From Rhodococcus sp. KRD162 (GTDB lineage: Bacteria; Actinomycetota; Actinomycetes; Mycobacteriales; Mycobacteriaceae): DNA of 64,000 bases. The DNA lies in NCBI RefSeq assembly GCF_017168335.1, contig NZ_JABFAU010000003.1, positions 378,972 to 442,971 of the forward strand, written 5' to 3'. The notes beneath the pieces are model-generated. The model made no database searches and was not told the origin of the DNA. It saw only the letters and a list, made by a program, of their open reading frames with translations. Numbering within the stretch: the stretch's first letter is position 1; the number at the start of each line of letters is the position of its first letter. The position numbers and the translations under genes are program-made. Shown here piece by piece: positions 26,365-34,400 of this stretch.

Positions 26365-27546
26365 GTGAGGTCGACCGGACCGGTGGCCGCCGCGGCACTG
26401 GTGTTCGCCCTTGCTGCGTGCAGTGCGCCCGTCGCTGCTCCCACACCACCGCCCCAGACTCCGCTGACGGCACCCGAGGGCTCCGAACGCGGCGAGATCG
26501 TCTCGTCGATGCTGCTCGGTCAGGTCGACATCGGTGTCGCGTACCTCGGCGGCACGGCCACGAAGATCGTCTATCGCACCACCGACGGAGTGACCGGCGG
26601 TAGCACGCAGACATCGGGAACAGTGTTCGTGCCCAAGGGATCTGCGCCCCCTGGCGGTTGGCCGATCGTCTCGGTCGGGCACGGCACCACCGGAGTCACC
26701 GACGAATGTGCGCCCTCGCTCTACCCGAACCTGTTGGGCAGCATCGGATTGGTCACGCCGTTCCTCGAGCGCGGCACCGTGGTGGTGGTCACCGATTATC
26801 AGGGGCTCGGCACGCCGGGTGACCCGGCCTATCTCGACCCCGACGCGGCAGCCTACGACATCATCGACGCGGTTCGGGCGGCCCGCAACGTAGTGCCCGA
26901 GGTCGGCACCAGGTGGGGCGCCGTGGGTACCTCGCAAGGTGGGCAGGCGGTATGGGCGGCCGCCGAGAGAAATGCCGACTACGGCGACGGCCTGCAGATG
27001 GTGGGTGCCGCGGCGCTCTCGCCCACCGCCGATCTGACCCGATTCTTCGCACCGGAGACCGAACAGACCCTGTCGCGTCAGCTGCTGGTGCCGTATCTGT
27101 TCGAGGGGTTGCATGTGGCCGATCCGAGCGCCGAACGCTCGGAGTACATCCGCGGCACCTTCGCCGACAACGTGACCGCACTGACGGCCTGCAGCGACCT
27201 GCTCGGCTTCCGGAAGGCCGACGCCGGAGCCGTCATCGACCCCGCCGACGCTGTTCCGGCCACCGAGCAGGCAGCAGATCGGATGACGAACTGGCTCGAA
27301 TCGGTGGCGCTGCCGAGATCGCGTACCGCGGTGCCGCTACTGGTCCTGGTCGGCGAGCGCGACGATCTGATCGACCCGAGTTGGACGCGTTCGGCGGTTG
27401 CGAAAGCCTGCGACCTGGGCCAGGACGTGGAGCTTCGATCCGAAGCGCAGCAGGGCCACGCCGAGCTGGCCGCCAACAGTATCGGCGTCGACTGGCTCGT
27501 CGACCGGTTCTTGAACCTGCCGCCGTCGAGTACGTGCGCACGATGA
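26365..27546 (+). CDS. secretory lipase (LIP family), lipoprotein
   Basis: 393 residues. An N-terminal lipoprotein signal ends at the lipobox LAAC (Cys about residue 19), so the enzyme should be anchored outside the membrane. The mature part matches secretory lipases: SVGHGTTGVTDECAPS, the nucleophile GTSQGGQAVWAA, and a late Asp (LVGERDDLID) and His (QQGHAELA). It would release fatty acids from lipids. GTG at 26365 has GTAGGAG about ten bases before it. The stop overlaps the sensor kinase start (ATGA), so lipase and two-component system are co-translated. Confidence 0.88.
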   Translation: MRSTGPVAAAALVFALAACSAPVAAPTPPPQTPLTAPEGSERGEIVSSMLLGQVDIGVAYLGGTATKIVYRTTDGVTGGSTQTSGTVFVPKGSAPPGGWPIVSVGHGTTGVTDECAPSLYPNLLGSIGLVTPFLERGTVVVVTDYQGLGTPGDPAYLDPDAAAYDIIDAVRAARNVVPEVGTRWGAVGTSQGGQAVWAAAERNADYGDGLQMVGAAALSPTADLTRFFAPETEQTLSRQLLVPYLFEGLHVADPSAERSEYIRGTFADNVTALTACSDLLGFRKADAGAVIDPADAVPATEQAADRMTNWLESVALPRSRTAVPLLVLVGERDDLIDPSWTRSAVAKACDLGQDVELRSEAQQGHAELAANSIGVDWLVDRFLNLPPSSTCAR

Positions 27547-28715
27547 CCGGAGCCCTGGCCGTGCTCGCGGTGATGGTGGCAGCGATCGTCACGGTGATCG
27601 CCGTCATCAGCCTGCGCGGACGGCGTGATCTGACCACACCGGCCGAACGGGCCGTACACGCCACCCTGCACACCGCCTCGTTGGCGGCCAAGCCGCTGCG
27701 CGACGGACTCGATGCCCGCTCGGCCGCAGCCGCCGCCCCGCACCTCCGGTTGCTCACCGGAGCCGACGCGTTGGGCATCGGCGATCCCGACGGCTCCCTG
27801 CTGGCCTGGGACGGACCGTGGGACGAGCTGACCCCGGCGTTCGTCGAAGCAGCCAAACGAGCCGTCGACGGACAACGCCGCGTCCTGGTGCGCCTACCAC
27901 TCGGTTCGATTCACCCCGTCAAGGCTCTGGTGGTGCAGCCCATGCTGGTGGACGATTCTCCGGTCGTCGGGGTGTTGGGAGCGGCCCTGATCGAGGAGCC
28001 GGGTCCGGGCATGCTCGGCGCGATCACCGAGGTCGCGCGGTACGCCTGCGGGCAGATAGAGCTCGCCGAGCTCGACGCGTCGAGAGCTCGACTGGACCGA
28101 GCCGAGGTGCGGGCGCTCCGCGCGCAGATCAGTCCGCATTTCATCTACAACGCACTGAGCACCATCGCGTCGTTCGTGCGAACCGATCCGGATCAGGCAC
28201 GCGAGTTGGTGCTCGAGTTCGCCGACTTCACCCGATACTCGTTCCGCAACGCTGGCGAATTCACGGTGCTCGCCGACGAACTGCGCAACATCGATCGGTA
28301 TCTCACACTCGAGCGGGCCCGCTTCGGTGATTCTCTGCAGGTCTCGTTGCAGGTTGCGCCCGAGGTGTTGGGTGTTGCTCTGCCGTTTCTCGCGCTGCAG
28401 CCGCTCGTCGAGAACGCCGTCCGGCACGGGCTGTCCGGTAAGGCCGACGGTGGCCGAGTGACGATCATCGCCGCCGACGAGGGCACCGACGCCGTCATCA
28501 GCGTCGAGGACGACGGGGTGGGAATGGACCCTGATTTGTTGCGTTCGGGCAGTTTGCACACCGAGGAGGCCGCCCACGTCGGATTGGCGAACGTGGACGA
28601 TCGGCTGCGGGCAGCCTTCGGAAACGACTACGGTCTCGTCGTGGACACCGCACCGGGCGCAGGCACCAAAGTGAGCATGCGGGTGCCCAAATTCAGGCCG
28701 GGGGTGCGCGCATGA
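27543..28715 (+). CDS. LytS-type sensor histidine kinase
   Basis: 390 residues. One N-terminal helix (about 4-24), then a GAF-like sensory region, then the His_kinase domain with phospho-acceptor His199 in ISPHFIYNAL and ATPase boxes VENAVRHGL and DDGVGMD. This kinase family drives LytTR response regulators and includes pyruvate sensors of enteric bacteria. Overlaps of four bases with the lipase before and the regulator after show one operon. With only one helix and no 5TM domain, the signal is likely sensed in the cytoplasm or at the membrane. Confidence 0.9.
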   Translation: MTGALAVLAVMVAAIVTVIAVISLRGRRDLTTPAERAVHATLHTASLAAKPLRDGLDARSAAAAAPHLRLLTGADALGIGDPDGSLLAWDGPWDELTPAFVEAAKRAVDGQRRVLVRLPLGSIHPVKALVVQPMLVDDSPVVGVLGAALIEEPGPGMLGAITEVARYACGQIELAELDASRARLDRAEVRALRAQISPHFIYNALSTIASFVRTDPDQARELVLEFADFTRYSFRNAGEFTVLADELRNIDRYLTLERARFGDSLQVSLQVAPEVLGVALPFLALQPLVENAVRHGLSGKADGGRVTIIAADEGTDAVISVEDDGVGMDPDLLRSGSLHTEEAAHVGLANVDDRLRAAFGNDYGLVVDTAPGAGTKVSMRVPKFRPGVRA

Positions 28716-29521
28716 CTCAGGCTGCCACCACCAACCCCGGCCGCGGGTTGACCGTCCTCGCCGTCGACGACGAGCGTCCGGCACTGGACGAACTCGCCTT
28801 CCTGCTCCGCAGGCAGGACGCCGTCGCCGCGGTGTTCACCGCGCAGGACGCCACCACTGCCCTGCGGCAGATCCAGCACACCGCCGCCCCCGGCCAACCC
28901 GTCGTCGACGCGGTGTTCCTCGATATCAACATGCCCGGCCTCGACGGCCTCGAACTGGCGGGCATCCTGTCGGCGTTCGCGCGGCCACCGGCCGTCGTGT
29001 TCGTCACCGCCCATGATGATCGGGCTCTCGCGGCGTTCGATCTCGGCGCGGTCGACTATCTGCTCAAGCCACTGCGCGAGGACCGACTGGCCGAGGCCGT
29101 TCGTCGGGTACTGCTCGCGCGTCGTAGACCCGCCGAGTCCGCTGACACCGCAACCGACGAGGTCATCCCCGTCGAACTCGGCGGAACCACCACCTTGGTG
29201 CACCGGTCGTCGGTCGCGTGGGTGGAGGCGGACGGCGATTACGCCAGACTGCACACCGGTACCGGCTCGCACCTGGTACGCATCCCGATATCGACCCTCG
29301 AAAGTCGCTGGGTCGATGCAGGATTCCTGCGGGTGCACCGCTCCTACCTGGTCTCGCTGCGGCTGGTGACGGGAATCCGAAGTGTCGGTTCGGGTCTGGT
29401 GGTGTGCCTGCGCGGAACCGGAGATCTGGCCGCCTGCGAACTGCCGGTCAGTCGCAGGCATGCACGCGAACTCAAGGACAGACTGGTCCGCGGGCCCTTG
29501 CAATCGTGGTCGTCTCGATGA
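28712..29521 (+). CDS. LytTR-family response regulator
   Basis: 269 residues. The receiver domain has the phosphorylated Asp71 in FLDINMPGLDG and Lys in DYLLKPL; the C-terminal LytTR DNA-binding domain starts near 150 (VAWVEADGDYARLHTG, then FLRVHRSYLVSL). It is co-translated with the LytS-like kinase and likely controls the downstream symporter genes, as BtsR and YpdB do for pyruvate transporters in E. coli. Proposed sites are the direct repeats at 26290-26320; no test is possible here. Confidence 0.92.
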   Translation: MTQAATTNPGRGLTVLAVDDERPALDELAFLLRRQDAVAAVFTAQDATTALRQIQHTAAPGQPVVDAVFLDINMPGLDGLELAGILSAFARPPAVVFVTAHDDRALAAFDLGAVDYLLKPLREDRLAEAVRRVLLARRRPAESADTATDEVIPVELGGTTTLVHRSSVAWVEADGDYARLHTGTGSHLVRIPISTLESRWVDAGFLRVHRSYLVSLRLVTGIRSVGSGLVVCLRGTGDLAACELPVSRRHARELKDRLVRGPLQSWSSR

Positions 29522-29534
29522 CGAGGGTGCGGCG

Positions 29535-29894
29535 ATGAGTCAACCGAACCGCGAGCGGGTGGTGCTCTCGCAGCGTCGAGGTGCCCGGATGGTGCGCACC
29601 CGCGTCGAAGTACAGGAGCAGACCGAGGTCGGTGACGCCTTGGTCCGCAGTCTGGTCAGGGCGCAACTGTTGCTGTCGGTGCGCCTGGCGGTGATGACAC
29701 TGTCGATTCTGTTCGCCATCCCGTTGCTGGGCATGCTGCTCGCGCGAATCGGCCAGGTGGCACCGTTCGGTATCGGCTTGCCGTGGTTGGTGCTTGGGGT
29801 GGCGATCTATCCGCTGCTGTTCGGGGTCGGCTGGGCCTACGTGCGCCGGGCCGAGCGCAACGAGACCGAGTTCGTCGGGCTGGTCGAGGACTAG
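29535..29894 (+). CDS. small membrane protein, DUF485-like partner of symporter
   Basis: 119 residues with two helices (about 50-70 and 80-102) and charged ends, start MSQPNRERVVLSQRR. Position directly before a sodium:solute symporter and topology match DUF485 proteins, which pair with acetate permease ActP, though the sequence is only loosely similar to the second copy at 31798. It starts 13 bases after the response regulator stop and ends six bases before the symporter start. Confidence 0.8.
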   Translation: MSQPNRERVVLSQRRGARMVRTRVEVQEQTEVGDALVRSLVRAQLLLSVRLAVMTLSILFAIPLLGMLLARIGQVAPFGIGLPWLVLGVAIYPLLFGVGWAYVRRAERNETEFVGLVED

Positions 29895-29900
29895 AGGTAG

Positions 29901-31643
29901 GTGAACGGATCCATTCCCGTTGCGACGGTGATCGCGCTGCTTCTGGCGGCGCTGGCCACAGTGGGCATCGGCATCTACGGGGTAAGGCTGGCGCGCACCA
30001 CCTCGGACTTCCTTGTCGCCTCGCGGAGCGTGGGTCCGCGCTGGAACGCTGCCGCCATCAGTGGTGAGTATCTCTCTGCTGCATCGTTTCTCGGCGTTGC
30101 CGGGCTCATCGCGAAGTACGGCGCCGATGCACTGTGGTACCCGGTCGGCTTCACGGCGGGCTACCTGGGTCTGCTGCTGTTCGTCGCCGCTCCACTGCGG
30201 CGCAGCGGCGCGTACACCGTTCCGGATTTCGTCGAATTCCGGCTCGGCGCACCGTGGTTGCGCACCGTTGCGATGCTGGCCGTCGTCGTCATCTGCGGGC
30301 TGTACCTGGTGCCCCAGTTTCAGGGTGCCGGCCTGACTCTGAACATTCTGCTGGGAGTGCCCGGATGGGTCGGTGCCCTGGCCGTCGGGCTTATCGTCAT
30401 CGCGAACGTCGTCGGCGGCGGGATGCGCTCGATCACCTTCGTGCAGGCATTCCAGTACTGGCTCAAACTCACCGCGATCGCCATCCCCGCACTGGTCCTG
30501 GCCGTGCACTTCTTTTCCGACGACCGCATCGTCGGCAGCCCGGCACCGCCGACCGTGACCGAACAGACCGTCGTCGACATCACCACCGATGTTCTGGTGC
30601 AGGTGGATTCCCCGATCGTCGTCACCGTGGCAGGCACCCTCGACCACGAGAATGTCGAGGGACGGGTTCGGCTCGACGCGGGCCAGCATCAGCTGGGCTC
30701 GGGCACTGCGCTCACCCTCGACGCCGGATCTCCCGTGCCTGTCGTCGCGGGTGCGCCGACGACGGACCGGGCCTGGGCGATGCCCGGCGGGGGCCTGGGC
30801 GGAGCGCATCCGCTGTACCAGGTGTATTCACTGATTCTGGCCACCTTCCTCGGAACCCTCGGCCTCCCGCACGTGTTGGTGCGCTTCTACACCAACCCCG
30901 ACGGTCGAGCGGCACGGCTGACCTCACTGACCGTCCTGGCGCTGCTCGGAATGTTCTACCTGTTCCCGACGGTGTTGGGAGTGTTCGCCCGGCTGTACGT
31001 ACCGCAACTGCTGATCACCGGGGCATCGGACGCGGCGGTCCTGCTGCTGCCCGGTTCCGTGCTGTCCGGGATTCCGGGGCAGTTGCTCGCCGCGCTCGTC
31101 GCCGCGGGTGCCATCGCGGCCTTCCTGTCCACCTCGTCGGGGCTGTTGGTGAGCATCGCGGGTGTACTGAGCACCGATGTCCTGTCGGGTCGGGTCCGAG
31201 ACTTCCGCATCGCCGCGACACTCGCTGGTGCAGTACCGCTGGCGCTGTCGATCGGCGTGGTCTCGCTCGATCTCTCGCGTACCGTCGGACTCGTCTTCGC
31301 GGTCGCCGCATCCACCCTCTGCCCGTTGCTCGTACTGGGAATCTGGTGGCGCGGACTCACCGCAGCGGGGGCAGCGACAGGACTGCTTCTCGGTGGCGGC
31401 ATCGCACTGGTGGCCGCGTCGATCTCCGTCGTCACCCCCATCTCCGAGGCCGTTCTCGGTGGTTGGGCGTCGGCGATCCTCGGCTATCCCGCTGCAGTGA
31501 GCGTTCCCATCGCCTTCGTCTCGATGATCGTGGTCAGCCTGGCCACTCGAAAGTCGGTGCCGCCGGACATCTCCCGGATCTTCGCGAGACTGCACCTACC
31601 CGAGGGGCTCGACATGGGGCGTGACCGCGAGCGCGAACTCTGA
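29901..31643 (+). CDS. sodium:solute symporter, ActP/MctC-like, with extracytoplasmic insert
   Basis: 580 residues, about 13 helices. ISGEYLSAASFLGVAGLIA near residue 53 and GTLGLPHVLVRFYTNP mark the acetate/pyruvate branch of the SSS family. Between two helices (about residues 205-300) it carries an extra Thr/Val-rich, probably beta-structured segment (VVDITTDVLVQVDSP and following) that the second copy at 32148 lacks. GTG at 29901 follows AGAGGTAG. Probably takes up short carboxylates under control of the upstream two-component system. Confidence 0.9.
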   Translation: MNGSIPVATVIALLLAALATVGIGIYGVRLARTTSDFLVASRSVGPRWNAAAISGEYLSAASFLGVAGLIAKYGADALWYPVGFTAGYLGLLLFVAAPLRRSGAYTVPDFVEFRLGAPWLRTVAMLAVVVICGLYLVPQFQGAGLTLNILLGVPGWVGALAVGLIVIANVVGGGMRSITFVQAFQYWLKLTAIAIPALVLAVHFFSDDRIVGSPAPPTVTEQTVVDITTDVLVQVDSPIVVTVAGTLDHENVEGRVRLDAGQHQLGSGTALTLDAGSPVPVVAGAPTTDRAWAMPGGGLGGAHPLYQVYSLILATFLGTLGLPHVLVRFYTNPDGRAARLTSLTVLALLGMFYLFPTVLGVFARLYVPQLLITGASDAAVLLLPGSVLSGIPGQLLAALVAAGAIAAFLSTSSGLLVSIAGVLSTDVLSGRVRDFRIAATLAGAVPLALSIGVVSLDLSRTVGLVFAVAASTLCPLLVLGIWWRGLTAAGAATGLLLGGGIALVAASISVVTPISEAVLGGWASAILGYPAAVSVPIAFVSMIVVSLATRKSVPPDISRIFARLHLPEGLDMGRDREREL

Positions 31644-31708
31644 AAACGCCCGTCTCCCCGCTCGGCTGCCACTTTCGACCGCTCGTCGCACACACCCGCA
31701 GCCCGCCG

Positions 31709-31749
31709 TGTGATCGAGGCCACCTCCTGATTTTGTGACCTGACTCTCA
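31709..31749 (+). promoter_or_regulatory. two CRP/GlxR-like sites upstream of the second symporter module
   Basis: TGTGA-TCGAGG-CCACC (31709-31724) matches 8 of 10 and TGTGA-CCTGAC-TCTCA (31734-31749) 9 of 10 consensus bases, 25 bases apart, in the 154-base gap before the DUF485-actP genes. GlxR controls monocarboxylate uptake in Corynebacterium; the same is inferred here. Confidence 0.45.
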
Positions 31750-31797
31750 TTAGTGTTCCGACACAGCCACAGCTCACATCTACTTCAGGAGTTCAAG

Positions 31798-32151
31798 GTG
31801 ACCGCACCGGAAACCAATTCGCCACCGGACGCGCAAGCGTTCGTCGACATGCAGGCCAGTCCGGAGTTCCAGGAACTCCGCCGTCGCCTGCGTAGCTTCG
31901 TGTTCCCGATGGCCGGGTTCTTCCTGGTCTGGTACGTCCTCTACGTGCTGCTGAGCACCTATGCCGTCGACTTCATGTCGACCAAGGTGTGGGGCAACGT
32001 CAACGTCGGTCTGCTGCTCGGCCTCGGCCAGTTCGTCACCACGTTCGCCATCACCGGCATCTACGTGAAGTTCGCCAACCGTGAACTCGATCCTCGCGCT
32101 GCAGCTCTGCGCGCCGAGATGGAAACCTCCCAGGGAGCGAAGAACTCATGA
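31798..32151 (+). CDS. DUF485 family membrane protein
   Basis: 117 residues with two helices (about 38-60 and 73-97) and the family pattern FQELRRRLRSFVFPM before the first helix and FANRELDPRA after the second. DUF485 proteins are encoded with ActP-type symporters and presumably assist them. GTG at 31798 has AGGAG six bases before it; the frame to 31753 would contain that site. Overlaps the symporter start by four bases (ATGA). Confidence 0.92.
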   Translation: MTAPETNSPPDAQAFVDMQASPEFQELRRRLRSFVFPMAGFFLVWYVLYVLLSTYAVDFMSTKVWGNVNVGLLLGLGQFVTTFAITGIYVKFANRELDPRAAALRAEMETSQGAKNS

Positions 32152-33815
32152 TCGGTCATTCCGCAGGCTCCACTCCTGCCGTGAACGTACTAGCCCAGGC
32201 CGCCGAGACCACCGTCGGTGAACCCCTCGTCAACATCGCGATCTTCGGTGCATTCGTTCTCATCACGATGACCGTCGTCATCCGCGCATCGAAGAAGAAC
32301 TCGACCTCCGCGGAATTCTTCACCGCGGGCGGCGGCTTCTCCGGACCGCAGAACGGTGTCGCCATCGCGGGCGACTACCTCTCGGCGGCAAGCTTTCTCG
32401 GTATCGCAGGTGCCATCGCCGTCTACGGTTACGACGGCTTCCTGTACTCCATCGGCTTCCTCGTCGCCTGGCTGGTCGCGCTACTCCTCGTCGCCGAATT
32501 GCTCAGGAACACCGGCAAATTCACGATGGCGGACGTGCTGAGCTTCCGGCTCAAGCAGGGCCCGGTTCGCACCGCGGCGGCACTGTCGACGCTGACGGTC
32601 TCACTGTTCTACCTGCTCGCGCAGATGGCGGGCGCAGGCGGACTCGTCGCTCTGCTGCTCGACATCTCCGACCGCACCGGACAATCCATCGTCATCGCCG
32701 TCGTCGGCGTGCTGATGATCGCCTACGTTCTCATCGGCGGCATGAAGGGCACCACCTGGGTACAGATCATCAAGGCCGTGCTGCTCATCACCGGCGCAGC
32801 ATTCATGACCGTCCTCGTGCTGGCCAAGTTCGGCCTGAACTTCTCCGAGCTCCTCGGTAGCGCGCAGACCATGGTGGCCGGATCGGCGAACGATGCCGTG
32901 GCAGCGCGTGACGTGATCGAGCCCGGGGCTCAGTACGGCGGCAGTGCCACCTCGAAGATCAACTTCCTCTCGCTCGGTATCGCCCTCGTGCTCGGCACCG
33001 CGGGTCTGCCGCACGTGCTGATGCGCTTCTACACGGTGCCCACCGCCAAGGAAGCTCGCCGCAGCGTCGTATGGGCCATCGCGCTCATCGGTGCCTTCTA
33101 CCTGTTCACCCTCGTTCTCGGCTACGGAGCCGCAGCGATCGTCGGACCCGACCGCATCCTGGCCTCGGCCGGTGGTCAGAACTCCGCTGCTCCGCTGTTG
33201 GCCTTCGAGCTCGGCGGCGTGATCCTGCTCGGCATCATCTCGGCGGTCGCCTTCGCGACGATCCTCGCCGTGGTCGCCGGACTGACGATCACCGCCTCGG
33301 CCTCGTTCGCCCACGACATCTACGGCAGCGTCATCAAGAAGGGCAAGGTCGACGACGTCAAGCAGGTCAAGGTTTCCCGCATCACCGCCGTCGTCATCGG
33401 TCTTCTCGCCATCGGTCTCGGCATTCTCGCCAACGGCCAGAACATCGCCTTCCTGGTGGCACTCGCTTTCGCCGTCGCGGCGGCGGCCAACCTTCCGACC
33501 ATCCTCTACTCGCTGTTCTGGCGTCGCTTCACCACCACCGGTGCGCTGTTCAGCATGTACGGCGGTCTGATCTCCACCATCGTGTTGATCGTCTTCTCCC
33601 CGGCCGTCTCCGGATCGCCGACGTCGATGATCCCCGGATCGGATTTCGCCTGGTTCCCCCTGTCCAACCCCGGCATCGTCTCGATCCCGTTGGCATTCGT
33701 CCTCGGCATCGTCGGAACGCTGATCTCGAAGGACACCGAGAGCAAGGACAAGCAGGCAGAGATGGAGGTTCGCTCCCTCACCGGCATCGGCGCGGAGAAG
33801 GCCAGCGCGCACTAG
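32148..33815 (+). CDS. actP: cation:acetate (monocarboxylate) symporter ActP
   Basis: 555 residues, about 13 helices, of the SSS family. AGDYLSAASFLGIAGAIAVYG and GTAGLPHVLMRFYTVP are hallmark sequences of ActP and corynebacterial MctC, which import acetate, propionate and pyruvate. Co-translated with DUF485. Upstream CRP-like sites suggest carbon-source control. It is the second such symporter within 4 kb; lacking the insert of the first copy, it is the standard form. A strong terminator follows at 33835. Confidence 0.93.
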   Translation: MIGHSAGSTPAVNVLAQAAETTVGEPLVNIAIFGAFVLITMTVVIRASKKNSTSAEFFTAGGGFSGPQNGVAIAGDYLSAASFLGIAGAIAVYGYDGFLYSIGFLVAWLVALLLVAELLRNTGKFTMADVLSFRLKQGPVRTAAALSTLTVSLFYLLAQMAGAGGLVALLLDISDRTGQSIVIAVVGVLMIAYVLIGGMKGTTWVQIIKAVLLITGAAFMTVLVLAKFGLNFSELLGSAQTMVAGSANDAVAARDVIEPGAQYGGSATSKINFLSLGIALVLGTAGLPHVLMRFYTVPTAKEARRSVVWAIALIGAFYLFTLVLGYGAAAIVGPDRILASAGGQNSAAPLLAFELGGVILLGIISAVAFATILAVVAGLTITASASFAHDIYGSVIKKGKVDDVKQVKVSRITAVVIGLLAIGLGILANGQNIAFLVALAFAVAAAANLPTILYSLFWRRFTTTGALFSMYGGLISTIVLIVFSPAVSGSPTSMIPGSDFAWFPLSNPGIVSIPLAFVLGIVGTLISKDTESKDKQAEMEVRSLTGIGAEKASAH

Positions 33816-33834
33816 TCGTACGGAGAGTCCACCG

Positions 33835-33872
33835 AAAATGTCCGTGTGAGCAAGGCCTCACACGGACATTTT
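33835..33872 (+). terminator. intrinsic terminator of actP operon
   Basis: Perfect 16-base inverted repeat (arms 33835-33850 and 33857-33872, loop of six) ending in a run of five T at 33869-33873. Confidence 0.9.
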
Positions 33873-33897
33873 TCGTTCAGCGGTTACCATCCCTGCT

Positions 33898-34329
33898 GTG
33901 GCCAAGCTGAAGGTTTCCCTCGACGTCCCACTGACCCCCGAGCAGACATGGGAGCATGCGTCCGATCTGTCCGGATACGATCGCTGGCTCTCCATTCACG
34001 AAGCGTGGCGAGGCGAGCTGCCCGAGCAACTGGCCGTCGGCACCACTCTGGACTCCGTCGCCAGCGTGAAGGGCATGCGCAACCGGGTGTCGTGGAAGAT
34101 CGAATCCTACGATCCGCCCAAGAAACTCGAGCTCAAGGGCAACGGCAAGGGCGGCGTCAAGATCGGCCTGAACATGTCGGTGAAAGCCAAGGGCGACGGC
34201 TCCGAGATCACCATCGACGTCAATCTCGGCGGGGCACCGCTGTTCGGCCCGATCGGGTCCGGCGTCGCGCGAGCGCTCAAAGGCGACATCGAGAACTCCC
34301 TGAAGACGTTCGTGAAGATTTACGCCTGA
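33898..34329 (+). CDS. SRPBCC-family protein, Rv0910-like toxin
   Basis: 143 residues of the START/polyketide-cyclase fold: MAKLKVSLDVPLTPEQTWEH, then ASDLSGYDRWLSIHEAWRG, ending FVKIYA. Closely resembles M. tuberculosis Rv0910 as recalled, annotated as the toxin paired with antitoxin Rv0909. Here the antitoxin gene lies 9.3 kb upstream. The gene has its own promoter candidate: TACCAT (33885-33890) seven bases before the GTG and no ribosome site, so it seems leaderless and separate from the antitoxin operon. Toxicity is from family annotation only; a lipid-binding role is possible. Confidence 0.82.
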   Translation: MAKLKVSLDVPLTPEQTWEHASDLSGYDRWLSIHEAWRGELPEQLAVGTTLDSVASVKGMRNRVSWKIESYDPPKKLELKGNGKGGVKIGLNMSVKAKGDGSEITIDVNLGGAPLFGPIGSGVARALKGDIENSLKTFVKIYA

Positions 34330-34370
34330 AGTAGTATCTGGCGAACCGAACGGCGGGGCGGAGATGCGTT

Positions 34371-34393
34371 CCTCTCCGCTCGCTACGGAGAGG
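34371..34393 (+). promoter_or_regulatory. hairpin containing the ribosome binding site of the vWA gene
   Basis: CCTCTCCG (34371-34378) pairs perfectly with CGGAGAGG (34386-34393) around a seven-base loop. The right arm is the Shine-Dalgarno of the ATG at 34401, seven bases on, so folding would hide it. It might instead be a weak toxin-gene terminator, but it has no T run. Confidence 0.5.
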
Positions 34394-34400
34394 TCCAGTC

